Assembly (NCBI GenBank): GCA_006937955.1
Contig: SSNP01000008.1
Location: 7,326,576-7,390,575, forward strand
DNA length: 64,000 nt
DNA from: Pachypanchax playfairii
Lineage: Eukaryota > Chordata > Actinopteri > Cyprinodontiformes > Aplocheilidae
Direction: 5' to 3'
Shown here: in pieces, positions 1-12,609 of the stretch
Position numbering within the stretch: the stretch's first letter is position 1
Layout: every line of letters begins with the position of its first letter
The notes under the pieces: model-generated
Seen by the model: the letters and a program-made list of their open reading frames with translations, nothing else
Databases searched by the model: none
Told to the model about the DNA's origin: nothing
Made by a program: the position numbers and the translations under genes

Positions 1-30
1 AAGATGTTTAGGCGTTAGCATTGCTAGCAG

Positions 31-112
31 GGTAGCGTGGCCGAGCGGTCTAAGGCGCTGGATTAAGGCTCCAGTCTCTTCGGGGGCGTGGGTTCGAATC
101 CCACCGCTGCCA
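31..112 (+). tRNA. tRNA-Leu (anticodon AAG)
   Basis: This is a class II tRNA with a complete cloverleaf. The acceptor stem pairs GGTAGCG (31-37) with CGCTGCC (105-111), with one G-T wobble, and A112 is the discriminator. The A box TGGCCGAGCGG and the B box GGTTCGAATCC are both intact. The anticodon stem CTGGA/TCCAG encloses a TTAAGGC loop, so the anticodon is AAG and it reads Leu CUU/CUC codons. A long variable arm, as expected for Leu, lies between the anticodon and T arms. There is no intron and CCA is not encoded. It looks functional and lies about 460 bp upstream of the bod1l1 start codon. Confidence 0.96.
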
Positions 113-114
113 TA

Positions 115-121
115 TTTTTTT
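115..121 (+). terminator. Pol III terminator of the tRNA-Leu gene
   Basis: A run of seven T begins three bases after the tRNA discriminator base. This is the normal RNA polymerase III stop signal on the coding strand. Confidence 0.85.
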
Positions 122-572
122 GAAAACTCAATCCATCCTAATATTTTGAATTAACCACACAATGTCATGGAATGTATTTCTAAGTGTATCTCTCCACAAA
201 CAATTTACATTCAGATTCAATCGGTTAATTATATTACTGTCATTGCAACTGCCGGTGGATCTCATGCTCTTTCCAGATCGTGTGGACACCACATTGAAAT
301 GCAGCACTCAACAGATGTGTGTATTTATGGTAATGCACAACCAGACCATTAACGATCTTTGTGGCTTTTATTTTGTTTCTTATTCAAATTTCAAGCTTTT
401 ATTTTGGCAGGAGGAACCGCTTCATCAAAGTGGTTCCGGTTCACTCGAAGCGCTTTTCTTTTGATACAGACCTTCACAACAGAAACCTGCAAAGCACAAG
501 TGGGACACCGCTTGATGTTTTGAATCGTTTTCCTCTTTAAACAAGTGAAATAATCTCCAGCTGTACTGGAAC
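122..572 (+). promoter_or_regulatory. 5' flank and probable 5' UTR of bod1l1
   Basis: The stretch lies between the tRNA terminator and the bod1l1 start codon. It must contain the pol II start site for bod1l1, but I see no TATA box or other decisive core motif. The small ORFs in it have no recognisable product. Confidence 0.4.
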
Positions 573-3500
573 ATGGCTGGTCTACCGCCGGGAGACCCGC
601 AGCTGGTCTCCATGATCGTTAGTCATTTAAAAACTCAAGGTCTCTTCGACCAGTTCAGGAGGGAATGTCTGGCAGACGTCGATACAAAGGTTATAATCTA
701 CATTCTATATCTGGCTTAAATCTACGAATGTTCGGTTCAGTTAGTGTGTAAAACAACCGTTTGTGTGTCGATATTCAGCCTGTAAACAGCATCCTGTTTT
801 ATTAGTTTGCCATTTTGTTTGTCTCATCCTGTTTTGTGTTTTATCAAATTGGTCTTAATAAGAGAGTCTAACATGTATTACTTGCTACCTGTAATAAAAG
901 TAACATATAGAATCTTAAAACATATTATTTTACGTTTATGATGCTGCATGTGTAAAATCATTCAAATGTTTTGCAGCCAGCTTATCTGAACCTGAAACAA
1001 AGGGTGGATAACTTTGTCTCCAATCACCTGTCTAACCACACGTGGAGTCCTCACCTGAACAAAAACCAGCTGAGAAACAACATCCGGCAGCTCGTCCTGC
1101 AGTAAGAGACGAGCCACATCCTTTTTCTCTCCGGTCTTCTTTCTATTATTAATTAAATGTGTAAGTTTTTGTCCTACACTTACAGTCATAGTGTCTTGTA
1201 GATCTGGCATGTTGGAGCAGGGAGTGGACAGGATTGTGGCCCAGGTGGTGGATCCCAAAGTCAACCATATCTTCAGGCCACAAGTTGAGAGGGTGGTTTG
1301 TGAGTTCCTGTCACCAGGGAGCAGCTCCCAGGAGCCTCCAGTTCCTCCAACTCCAGCAGAAATCAAACCAGAGATCAGTGTCCCTGAACAAGGTGCACAA
1401 CATTCATGTTTTTCATCAGGCAGATATTTGTGCCTTTTTATTTTATTATTATCATTATTATTATTTAATGTTCACAAATCCTTAAGAGTTTCATTTGTTC
1501 ACAGTTTCATCATCAACGCCAACTCCATCCACTGCCAGAGACGCCATGTCCATCCTGGACACCATAACGTCTCTGAACCAGGAGGCCAGTGTGAGGGCCA
1601 GTTCAGAGACTGATAAAGGGGAGAAAAGCCAAGTTCCAGATGACTCCGTGCAGCCGATGGACGAGAACGAGCAAGACATGGAAGTTGTTGAGGAAGACAA
1701 CAGTGACCAAGAGGGAAAACCAGACGAAGAGACAGAGGAGCTGAAAGTGTCAACAGATGTCCCAGTATCAGACGTAAAGATGGAGGACGTACAGGAGCAG
1801 ATGGAAGAGGAAAAGGATCAGTTAATAGAGGAAGTTAAAATGGAAGAGGAAGAGTCTGCAGTTCAGGAGCAGACGGAGGAGAAGAAAGAAAAACCCACAA
1901 GTAAAGTTGGTGTCAAAGTCTCCGAAGAAAAACCAGAAGATGAGTCCATGAAATCCAACCAGGCCAAGCAGAACGCCAGAGAGAGGATAAAAGAGGGTGA
2001 GATGCGCCATGTTTATCAGCACTAGTTCATTTTCTATCTGATTAAACTGAAATCTTGATCTGAACTAGAGAAAACGCATCTGAACAGATAAAAAAATAAA
2101 CCCGATACCTTCTGGTGTGCAGAATACTCCCTGGAGGACTCTGACCTGGAGGGTCTGAGTGACATCACAGTGAGCTCCGTCCACACCAGTGACCTGTCGT
2201 CATTTGAGGAGGAAAGTGAGGATGAGGAGCAGCCTTCTGATTCCTCTGAAGAGGGGGAACTTCCTCCAGATGGTCTGTGACAGCAGCAACTTGCTGACAT
2301 AATATTTGCATCATTATTACTGAATGTTGAAGTTAACGTTCCTCCTTTTCTTCGTTCTAATTTCTCCTCAGATCAAGGAGAAAAAACAGGGAGGAAGCAC
2401 GCCAGCGGAGACACGGGAGACGAAGATAAAGAGCGCAAACCTCGCCGCAAGGCCTACGTTCACAAACCCTTCCTCTACTCCCGTTACTATAGCGACTCGG
2501 ATGATGAGATCACTGTAGAGGAGCGTCGCAGATCTGCGGTGAGTTAATGGTCTGTGTGTTGGGTCATGTGATCTGTGTTCTCGGTGGTAACGGACGTCAT
2601 AGTTTCATCGACTTTGTTCTGACAGGCGAAGGACAAAGAGGAACGGCTGCTGAAGAGGCAGCAGAACAGAGAACGAATGGAGGAGAAGCGCAAACAGAAA
2701 GCAGCGCAGGCTGAAGAACAAGGTGTCTCTCTCGGTTCCTCGGCTGTTTATCGTATTTCTTCTCATTGTTCCATCTTTAGGCCATATGTGTTCTAAAGTA
2801 TTAAGTTTCTGCCTTATTTAATATCTTCAACAGACATCAAAAAACAAAAGAGTGCAGATTCTGCTGCTCTGGAGAGCCCCAAAGCCAAAGAGGCTCGCAA
2901 AGAAAAGAAAGTTCTGGAGAAAAAAATGGCTCTCAGCAGGAAGAGGAAGCTCGACTCAAGGTGTGCCATTAAACCCAAATATAAACCAGATATTTTTGTA
3001 ATAACACAGTGTAAATATTAGTGTGTTTTTCACCTTTTTAGGAAAGATGGAGACATTTTGAGCAAGAAGAAAGGCGATGCAGGAGAAATGTCCAAGAAAA
3101 CGGTACGTTAAAGCCACCAAGCAAAACAAACTGGAGGCAACAAGTTTTTGGAAGAATCTGCGAGTTATTTACAGATTTAATTTTTGTTGTTTTAACATTA
3201 GGAAGTAAAATCATCGACCTCCAAGGCCACACAAGCTAAACTAACAAGAAATCTGTCAGAATCTGCAGCTTCTGACGACAGGCACCGACGCACGAGTGGC
3301 AGCGTCTCCGAGGATTCCTGTGACACCAAGAAGCTGCTGGACAAAAACCGGACCCACTCCTTCATCCTGGATCTGGAACAAGGCTCCCAGGAGGCTCTCA
3401 AGCTGCGCTCAATTGGAAAATTCGATCGTCTGCCTCGCAAAGAACTTCATTCTAAAGAACGCAAAGAGAAGGAACGCAGCCTGTCCGACGAACGTGCCAA

Positions 3501-6500
3501 GCTGAAACAAAAGCAGGAGAAAAAATCCGAGCACCCGCTGGACGAATCTCTGCAGAAGGAAGGCGCCGCTGTGAAAGTGTCCTCTGAGGAGAAAGGAGAG
3601 AAGAAAGCCAAGATCAAAAGTGAGAAGAAACCTGCAGGAAGTGCAAAAGAAGGAAAAGTGAGTGAAGATGGCTCTAAGGATGCAAAGAAGGTGAGAGGGG
3701 GATGTGCTGAAACAGTTAAAGCTGAGAAGGACAAAGTTAAAGAAAAGATCAAAGAAAAGGAACGAGCTAAAGGAGAAAAAACTGCCATTAAAAGTGATTT
3801 CAAGCAGCTGCTTCGTCCAGACTCCGCAGGCTCGTCTGAGGATCGCTCGGACAAGGAACCTGGTTCAGACAGCACCAAGAGGAAGGATAAACACTCCAAG
3901 GAAGGGTTAAAAAGGTCAAAGAGTCACTCTGAGGACAAACCTGGAGACAAAGCCAAATCCAAAACAGACAGTGAGAAAGAAAAGAGTAAAACCGACCAGG
4001 ACGGTCAGAAGTTACACAAGTCGAGCTCCGACACAGACAAGGAGTCAAAAAAAGTAAAACCAACGGAAAAAAGATTGACAGAAAAATCCAAAACAAAATC
4101 CAAAGACGAGGCAAAGGCTCAGTTATCACTAAAGACAGACAAGAAAGTTCCAAATCCCGACGTCAAAAGCCCTGCAGGAACAGGGACGTCTAAACCTGAG
4201 ACGTCAAAGGGGAGGAGAAAAGACGGAACCGCAAAAGAACAGAAGAAAGTCTCAGAAGAAGCTTCACATGAGAAATCAGACCTTAAAGGTGCAAAGAAAA
4301 AAGTGGAGAAGAAAGTTCCAGAAAAGAAGAGCGAGAGTCAAGAAGAGAAGACGACACAAAGAGAAGACAAACCGGAAAAGTCTGATAAATCCACAAAGTC
4401 TTCGGTTTCCTCTCTGAGCCTCGAGATGGAAGAGCTGCCGCAGAAACAACCTGTTCTCCAAGACGTGAATCCAGACTCAGACCTCGCCACCGCCTCCTTC
4501 TCAGAGGACACCTGTGATGCTTTGAGTGACATCACCCCCGAGCCAGCCGAGGGCGATGCAGAGTCTCGACCCAGCGAGGTACCAGCTGAAGCTGACGCTC
4601 TGCTGACACTTATGGACGTGTGTACGTCAGCAGAGGCCAGACTTCCAACCAGGAGCCTTCAGGAGGAAGTGGCGCGTGAGACGGAGCTTCAGGATGCTGA
4701 TATGAAGATGAAGGAGGCGGCTCTGACTCTGCTCTCCATGGATCCCGACAGTACGATGTCCTCCAGCTTAATCAACCAAAACCACAACGAAGAATCTGTG
4801 TTGAATCTGTCCGACCCACCGCTGATGGAAGCTGCTGCAGCTGAAGAGGACGAGCAGCGTTCTCCTGCGCCGATACAACCGACTCCTCAAACTGAGCTCA
4901 TCGTCTCCGAAACCCCATCAGCTGCACGCCAACAGGCCGCCGAGCTCGCTGACCAAACCCCAAACCTCACAGGTATGTGGAAATAACTAATTATATTATC
5001 AAAGATTAAAGAAACGTTCAGCTGAAACTGGTTCTGTTAACAGATGAAACAGGAAACTCTGAGGAACAAACAGAACCATCTGAGATGGAGACATCAGAGG
5101 TGGTTGCTTCTCCGGTAATAAACAAATATTAACTGGAAATATGAGACTAACTCTGGATTTCTGTGGTTTTCTAAGTTGAAACTGTCGACTTTGTGTCCGT
5201 ACAGGAGGAAGAAGCCACCTCAGATACACGACAGACTCGTTCAGGAGAAGAAGAAGACACGAAAAGTGCTGAAATTCCTGCTGAGCCGCCATCAGAAGAG
5301 AAACCAGCAGCACTGGCGAACGAAGCAGGTGTGGATCGACCTGTTTATTAACACTGTCACGCTTCGTGTGCTCCGAACTCACCATGTTTGTGTTTTTCAT
5401 CAGTGGCTGAAGTTGTTCAGTCTGAAACAGATGATGTCACAGCTGGCTCTAAGGACCTCGCTGCAGATGTTGTTTCTGACCCACCGGAAGAAATTTCCCA
5501 AAATCCAGGTGAGCGCTGAAAAGAAATGCAGCAAGTTTCATTTTTAATCTGAGTTTTAACTTTGTGTTTCGTCATAAAGAGCAAACAGAAGCAGATGTTG
5601 CAGAGACGAGCCTCGAGGTGAGCGATGATGCCGTGCACGAAGGAAACCAGACGAGGACTGAAGTTGGTAAGAAAAATTCATTTCATTTATACAAAACTTG
5701 ATTATTTAACAAGAATTTAAAAAGATTATTAATTAGAGTTTATTTCCTTCCAGCTGAAGCTGAGAGTGAAACGATGGAGGAACAGGATGTGAAAGAGGAG
5801 GAGCGGGATCAGCTGACTGTAAGTCTCTTTCACCGGTTTGAAACTAAATATTTAGTTTCTGTTTGTTAAACTGCTTTTTAATCTTGTTTAGATGGAAACT
5901 GACAAGATGGAAGAAACTGAATCTGAGTCATTCAAACAAATCAGTGAGTCAACTTGTTTATCGATTTCACTCTTCTCTGTTTGTCTTTGCAGCTCTGTAT
6001 TTTAGGGTTTCTTGTACATTCAAACTGACCTGAGTACTGATTTTATATTCCATCTTTATAGAATCTGATTTCTTTGGATCTAATTTTAGTCATTTCCATT
6101 TAAAAATGATCAGGTACCGTCTCCGTCACTGATCTCCAGGAAGATGAGAAGAACTCCGACCTTTCAGAAAAAGTATTTATACTTCAAACCTTTAAATATA
6201 TACTGGTATATATATTTGTTTTTATATCATCCTTCCATTTTAATAATATTTTTTAGCAGGAAGCTGAAGATAAAGGAAGGAGTGAAGATCAGCCGTCCAA
6301 TCAGGAAACTGCACCAGTCAAACAATCTGGTACATTTTAATTCTTCCTATTTGCAATAAATCAAAATTTCATTAAAAAGAATTTGATTACCTGGGAAAAA
6401 AGCCTTTCTACTGAAGCTCCGCCCTCATTTTGAACCCATCAGGTGAAACGAGCGATGAAAAGGAAGACGAGCCGTCTGCAGCGGTACGTCGCCACGATTC

Positions 6501-9500
6501 ATTATACTCGTAAAGAAAAAAGATGAAATAAGATCAATACAGACAGATACATGATATAAATATATTTCATCCTCAGGAAACGGAGCTGAAGAATAACACG
6601 GAGGTAAAAACACCTCGAAGGGGACGATCATCCAGAAACAGCGAGGAAGAGGAGGAGGACCAACTGAAGACAGAGGAGACTCCGACTCGCAGGACGAGAC
6701 GTTCAGGAGCTGCAGCTGAAGAAGAAACAGCTGGTAACACATTAATCCAACGTCTCTGAAACTGGGATGTTTAAAATCCAGTTTGTTTTTGTCGTGTGTT
6801 GATGTTTCTCTGGTTTTAACTTCAGACAATCAGAAGAAAAACGAGGCTGATGTTGAAGATGAGGCTGAAAAAACCCAGAAAACAATCGAACAGGAAGTGG
6901 TATGTGAGGAGTTGTTTATCATGTGACATCATCAGCTTCTGTAACATGAATCAGATCTTCTAGTTTTTATAATGAACTTTTAAACTGAACTATTGCCGAC
7001 TTGTTGACATGATGCTGCTTCATCCCTCAAGTTTAGATGCTTGTTCATGCTCGAGTTGTTTATAGATCAGAGTTAAATGACACAGACAAAAACATCTGTG
7101 AAATTTGTGCTGGACAGAAACTGATCCAAAGTCTGTCTCATGAGTCTAATACATGACTGAGTACATTTCTTGTACATCAAATCCTTCTTTTTAGATGTTT
7201 TTTTTTTTTTACAGGGAGCTGAAGATGAAAGTGAAGCTGAGAGACCTGAAGTCAGTCCGCTGTCTCCTGCTCCTGATGGAGCTGGAGACGTTCCAGAGAC
7301 CGAGGACACACGTGAGTTTGTTTTCCTGTCAGAGCGGCGCTGGTGTCGGACGCCAGCAGCGTAACAGTCTGAACATGAGGGTGATGTCTCCACCTGCAGG
7401 CTGCAGCATGTCAGTCATCCTGCAGCGCTTCAGTCCAAAAGATGTTTTTAAAACACGGATTCTTTCTCATCCGCCATGTTTGTTTTCCAGGTAAAGCAGC
7501 AGTGAAGAGAAGAAGATCAGAAGAATCTGTAGAGGTGGGATTCAGTTTGATCTCAGTGACATAAATCCTACAGTTACTGTTGATTTTCTCTCTGTAGCAT
7601 AACTGACTGCACGTCCTGCAGGAACTCGAGGCTCAGCAGGAGGTGATGGACAGCACTGAACTAAAACCCAGTGAGGAACAACCCGCCGACGACAGCGAGG
7701 AGAACACAGGCACGTTTAGAACATCGTTCATCATCCTAACAGCTGAGGAACGTTCTGACCCACACGTGTAAAATAACCCTGATGTTTCTGTAGGTTCTCC
7801 TCCTGCGAGCCCGTCAGACATAAAGGAGGAGATCTGCATCCAGAAGAAAGTAGAGAATGTATGAAACCGAAACCCTGTTCCGTGTTTTTAATATGTCTGT
7901 GTTGGAATGTGAAGCTCCGTGTTTCTCTCGTCTTATTAGTGTTTGTTCTTCTCTCCAGAAGGAGGAGAAGCAACAGGAAGAGGAACAGGAACCGACTCCG
8001 AAGAGACCGGCTCGAAGAGGACGACCGTCGAAGGCTGCAGCTGCAGAAGATGCAGGTTGATTAAATCTCACCAGGTTTAAGATTTACACAGAATACTGTT
8101 ATATCAACATCTTCACCGCTAGATTAACGAGTTCAAACTCCACATTCTAGTTGTTTTATGATTAAATTAAATACATTTGTTCACATTTTTGCATTTTATT
8201 GAAAAGTTTTTGCTTTTTTGCAGAATTCGAGCAGGTAATTTAAATTGTTCTGAATCCAGATGAGTTTACAAACACATGACGAAAGTCATTAATCCCTTCA
8301 ACGTTTCCTTCAGACAAAAAGGTAAACAAAGCGTACGAGAAGGACAGTGATCCCAACGACGACGAGGAGGAGGACGGCGAGAGAGATGAGGAGGAAAAAG
8401 AAACCGCCATCAGAGCCACGACTCGGTCAGCATCTCGCCTGGAGGCTGAAAGGTAAGTTAGAAGTTTTAATTTCAAACTCACAGAATAAAAGTTACTAAA
8501 CCTGGAACGCTGATAAGGTTTATAAATAACGAGACGGAACAGTGGCGCTCTCATCCACGCTGAATGTCTCCAAAGAACCAACTCCCGCCGTTTCATCACA
8601 TTTAATGAAGGGAAGGAACGTTTAGCACTAAAACGGTCATTTTCTTTTACTGCTTCTCAGAAATAAGCCGAGTAAACCCTCCACCCGCGCCAGTCGACAC
8701 AACGTTAAAGAGGAGACCACAGCTGGCACACGGTGAGTTCATCTCATTGAGCTTCAGCTGCAAGAACCAACTTTTAGGAGAAAAAACTGGCTGCAAATGT
8801 TCTGAAAAAAACCCATTTTATTCAGTTTTCCTGGAACGTCTGAACTTATTAACTCCCAGAATGAATCCAATCAATCTTTTCCATCATGGACTCAATTCAA
8901 AGAAAAAGTCTTTAACAGTCTTAATATGACAGTGATTTGAGATGATTCTATAATATTTGTCTTATTTTCTAAAAGAGTTTAATTATAAATGACAGAATAT
9001 TAATTGATCTTATCTAATTTCCCTTTAAGGATTAATAAAATATTTTGGTATTTGAATTAAGGAAAAAATCTACTTGTAGTTTCCTTTAATCTGACAGTTT
9101 GCAAAGGTTTTATTTTCTAAAGTATCTTATTATGATTCAGTCAATTAAAAAATAACTGACCAATTAGGATGCATTTTCTTTTAATAACTTAATATTTATA
9201 GATAATTTATATCTTTTAAATCCACATTTTAAATTTGAGATTAATCCCAGAATTAGATAAAATATACTAACCTGCGTTTTTGAGTGAAAGAGATCAAATG
9301 ATTGTAAATATGATGCTAAATAACTTTATTTTTTTTTATCTTTGTTGTTTTTCATCTCTAACAAAATGTTTTTAGATGTTTTCTTACAATTTTCCATGTT
9401 TTATTCTCCACATCAGGAGTTTTCGAGCTGATTTAGTCAGAAATGTTACTGAAGTCCTGAAATTGGAAACTTATGTTTTGAAATTCTTTCTCAGCCGTTT

Positions 9501-9749
9501 TTTTTAGGTCGAGCTCAGTGTGGACAACCTCCAGTCTGTCTGCATGTCCTACTTACTGCAAGACGTTTCACAAATAGTCCTAGATTGGACAAATGTTCTG
9601 ACACTTGCTCGTTGTTTCCCTCCTGCAGAGGGACGAGGGCCCAAGCTGCAGCCAAGGGGGGCCGTAAACGGGAGTCCAGCCCTCCTGCTGTGCGGACGCG
9701 GGGAGGACAGAAATCAGAGGAGCCCCCTTCCAAGAGAGCCAAACGCTGA
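573..9749 (+). CDS. bod1l1: BOD1L1-like protein (biorientation of chromosomes in cell division 1-like 1), 29 coding exons
   Basis: Exons: 573-689, 977-1101, 1202-1392, 1505-1996, 2123-2272, 2372-2538, 2626-2722, 2834-2960, 3042-3102, 3202-4972, 5044-5114, 5205-5328, 5404-5508, 5580-5666, 5754-5818, 5892-5943, 6114-6172, 6260-6329, 6443-6483, 6577-6733, 6826-6899, 7215-7311, 7491-7534, 7622-7709, 7794-7858, 7959-8055, 8314-8452, 8661-8732, 9629-9749. They sum to 4,926 nt, an open frame of 1,641 codons plus stop. Exons 1-3 encode the BOD1/Shg1 (COMPASS component) domain, with QGLFDQFRRECLADVDTK, NKNQLRNN and VVDPKVNHIFRPQ. Exon 6 has the family block RKAYVHKPFLYSRYYSDSDD. The rest is highly charged and low in complexity, with AT-hook-like PRRGR (exon 20) and RRGRPSK (exon 26) and a basic tail ending PSKRAKR. 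In mammals BOD1L1 protects stalled replication forks and works with SETD1A. It is much shorter than human BOD1L1 (about 3,050 aa) and lacks the Pro/Gly-rich leader. Exon borders in the acidic half are predictions; the identity is secure. Confidence 0.9.
5044..8055 (+). repeat. bod1l1: Tandem two-exon modules in the acidic half of bod1l1
   Basis: Exons 11-26 are small (41-157 nt) and encode Glu-rich peptide. Seven successive pairs, 11/12, 15/16, 17/18, 19/20, 21/22, 23/24 and 25/26, each have a first exon of phase 1 to 0 and a second of phase 0 to 1. Exons 13 and 14 are symmetric 1-1. Second exons begin alike, for example GAAGCTGAAGA (exon 18), GAAACGGAGCTGAAGA (exon 20) and GGAGCTGAAGATGAA (exon 22). 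I infer repeated duplication of a two-exon unit. Confidence 0.5.
7710..7793 (+). other. bod1l1: GC-AG intron in bod1l1
   Basis: Exon 24 ends ...AACACAG and the intron begins GCACGT, a GC donor after a strong CAG exon end. The acceptor is TTTCTGTAG before exon 25. Only this splice keeps the frame into exon 25. The nearby GT at 7714 would shift the frame, and reading through meets a stop codon at 7769. Confidence 0.6.
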
Positions 9750-10480
9750 GACCCCTTCCAGCGGTGGAAGCGGGCGCCCCTGCAGTGTTGTTTTTACACT
9801 CCATCTCCAGTCACGCAGCATGTAAAGTTGTTTGTGCTTCAGCGACTGTCGATACTGAAAAGCTTTTCCTCTGAGTGTAAATCTGTGGATCTGGAAGAAT
9901 CTCTCAGACTCCATTCTGCTGCTGTCAGACCATATGGTTTGGATCAGACTTCATCATTCTGTGGGTTTTTTCAGTAATTCTCAGCAATCAAAGGCCTAAC
10001 GCGCCGTCGAGCTGTGCCTGGAGATAAAGAGACTGAATCACGGTTAACTGTTAGTCATCAGAGGTCGCGTCGCATCGCAGACGGCTCGCCTCGCCCGTGT
10101 ACGTTCACCGCAGTCATCGGGAATTTCATTTCTTTGTATTCATTCTGTGAATGACAAGAAACGTTTTCCTCCACCGACCCCCCCCCCCCGTGAAGTGACA
10201 GCAGTATTAGTGAAAGTCTTTTCGTCTGATTTTAAAACTTCGTTCCTCCTGATGTTTGTTTATACCACAGCAGTCGTTTCTTACTGACCTGATTTCGACT
10301 ATATTTTATTATTATTAAGAAGGTTTCTGTCACTGCAGAGACGTTTGTTTAAATGATGATAAATACAAACTGAAACATCCCTTTAGGTTGTTTTTAGTCT
10401 GTATTTTTATTCAAATCATAAATGTAAAAAGTTGTTTAATTGATTTTCTATTAAATTCTTACGAGAAATTTTTTGTGTAT
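9750..10480 (+). other. bod1l1: Probable 3' UTR of bod1l1 with ATTAAA signal
   Basis: The sequence after the stop has no gene. An ATTAAA polyadenylation signal variant at 10450-10455 is followed by a T- and GT-rich stretch suited to a downstream element. No AATAAA was found nearer the stop codon. A C-run lies near 10180. Confidence 0.45.
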
Positions 10481-12609
10481 CTTCAAAAATCTGCTACATC
10501 TTTTCTACACGTTACTGGGAATCCAGCAGATTCTCTTTGTTTTCTAACAAACTGACACATAACAGCAGAACATTCATTTCTCTCCATTTACCCGTATTTT
10601 GTCTTGAACCTGATCGTCTGTGTTTCCTAAATGGCTGTTCTGTCTTTAAAGTGTAAACAAACGGAGACATTAACCAATCACCTTAGCAGGAAGAAGAGGC
10701 GTGAACATTCCAACCTGGTAATGGGGAGTAAAACGGAGTCATTAACACGTTAAACGGCTTTAATCGCTTCACCTGAACCTCCAGGAGGCAGAAAGCCCGA
10801 GTTCTCCGGTAGAAGGTTTCCAACCGTTCCTGTGGGTTGCCAACTTTTTATTCCTTAAAGTTGTACCTCTCTCAGGTATTTCCTGATTCTACAATCCAAC
10901 TCCTAAAATATTAGCTCAACAAGTCTTATTAAAAGGTTTGGATCAGTTTTCATTCAGCCACCAGGTCTGGCAGACCAACACTGCACCTTTCACTCATTAA
11001 TGCTATTAGAATAACAGCTTTCAAAATTAATAATAATAAGTTATATTGTAGTCCAACATGATTTTGACAGACGTGCAAGTTTTCTGAGATCCAAATCTGA
11101 ATTTAAAGGAACAGCTGGATTTTAAATCTAATGCGCCACAGCAGCACATCAGAGATTAAACTCAATGAAAACGATTAAAACTGGAGTTTTAGTTATAGTT
11201 CATGTGCGTCCTTCTCGGATGGTTTGAGATTTTACAGCTAAAGTCTAAAAAAATGTGTTTTGTGGTGTCAACAAACAAGAATCTGATAAATATTGAATTA
11301 GAGCAGTTTTTGACTCTTTTTCTATACAAATTGCCCAAAGTAAAAATTTTTTTTTACTTTAACTCGTGAATTCAGAAGTCTCGATTTCTTTAGATTTAGA
11401 ATAGAGACATAGTGATTTCTGCTTCAAGGTTTTACTTTAAATAAATAATATTCACTGAAGTTTATTCAAAGAAACAAAGTGTGTTGATACATCAGAAATT
11501 ATTAAGGTTTGACATTAATCACTAAAACGTTTCACAAACTGTCAGGAAAACCTTTTCATGAAGAAAATGGAAACAACTTCTGACTCGGAACTGAACAGAG
11601 TGAAAAGTTTCATGTCAGACGGGCGCTCGGCTGGAAAACGGTTGCACAACTTGTTTTTAAAGAACTTAAACAAGTGAAACTCTTCTTCATGAGCAGAACG
11701 GATTCTCTGGACTCTGTAGTGAGTTACACCCTGACCTGTCATTTAAACCGCAACGTGCATCAAAGAAAAACCTGATGGTGGCTACGACGTGCATGACCTC
11801 ATGCCCCCCCTCCCCGTCCCTCTTGCAGGTCTGCAGGTGGTAGCCTTGCAGTTTAGCAGATCTGTGGAAAGATGGTGGTTTCACACAGCTGTCAACTAGA
11901 ATTGATCTAACTTTTAGTTTTGAGTGTAGGGGATCCTCGAACGCTGCTGTGGGGGGAAACGGGGCTCCCCCCCTCCCACTGCCTCTCTGCTCTGGGAGCA
12001 GTCTTTCCTCTACTGGGGATTTGGCCTGGCTGGCTGGCATCGAACATAATGCTCTGCCTTTCAGCCACTCCTCTCACAAAACATAAAAGTTAACAGGTGT
12101 TTAATGTCAAAAATGTTTCATACAAGAGTCTAAGAAATAACCAGCGACAGGCCTCTGGGATGAGCGGTGGCACTGAGATTTGTAGTTCCTTTTTTTTCCA
12201 CCTCTCTTGTGTTGAAATAGCTCCTCAGCTGAGTGGAGATTTGGACCGACTTTTGGCATCTGAAGCTGCAATAAATACTCAGCAGAGTGTAAAAAAGTCT
12301 GATTGTTTGTTTGACTCACCCCCGTTGAAGCAGCAGGATTGTTTACAATGTGTCAGCACTGTAAGAAGTCATGAAAACACATTTAAACATTTCACTTGGA
12401 TTCTTCCATGAAGTGCATCGCCTGTTAAAACTCCTGCTGCAGTTTGACTGCTGTTTGTTTTATTCCTGTATCATCAATTTGCTTTTAAAACATTAAAAAA
12501 TACCAGTACGATGATTTTATGATCATTTGCAAAGTTTTGAAGACACACACATAATTTATAATTAACTTTTTAGAAAATAGCAAATCGGAGCAGACGGCAG
12601 GTGAATAAA
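10481..12609. other. Intergenic, no gene recognised
   Basis: AT-rich unique sequence. ORFs here are short and have no known motif. A stretch near 12150-12190, read on the minus strand, contains ACTACAAATCTCAG, which resembles part of a ZNF143 site. Nothing else stands out. Confidence 0.5.

Noticed and set aside
8224..8234. Possible 11-nt microexon in bod1l1 between AG and GT
   Set aside because: Including it shifts the next exon (8314) into a frame with an early stop; joining exon 26 directly to 8314 keeps a sensible frame.
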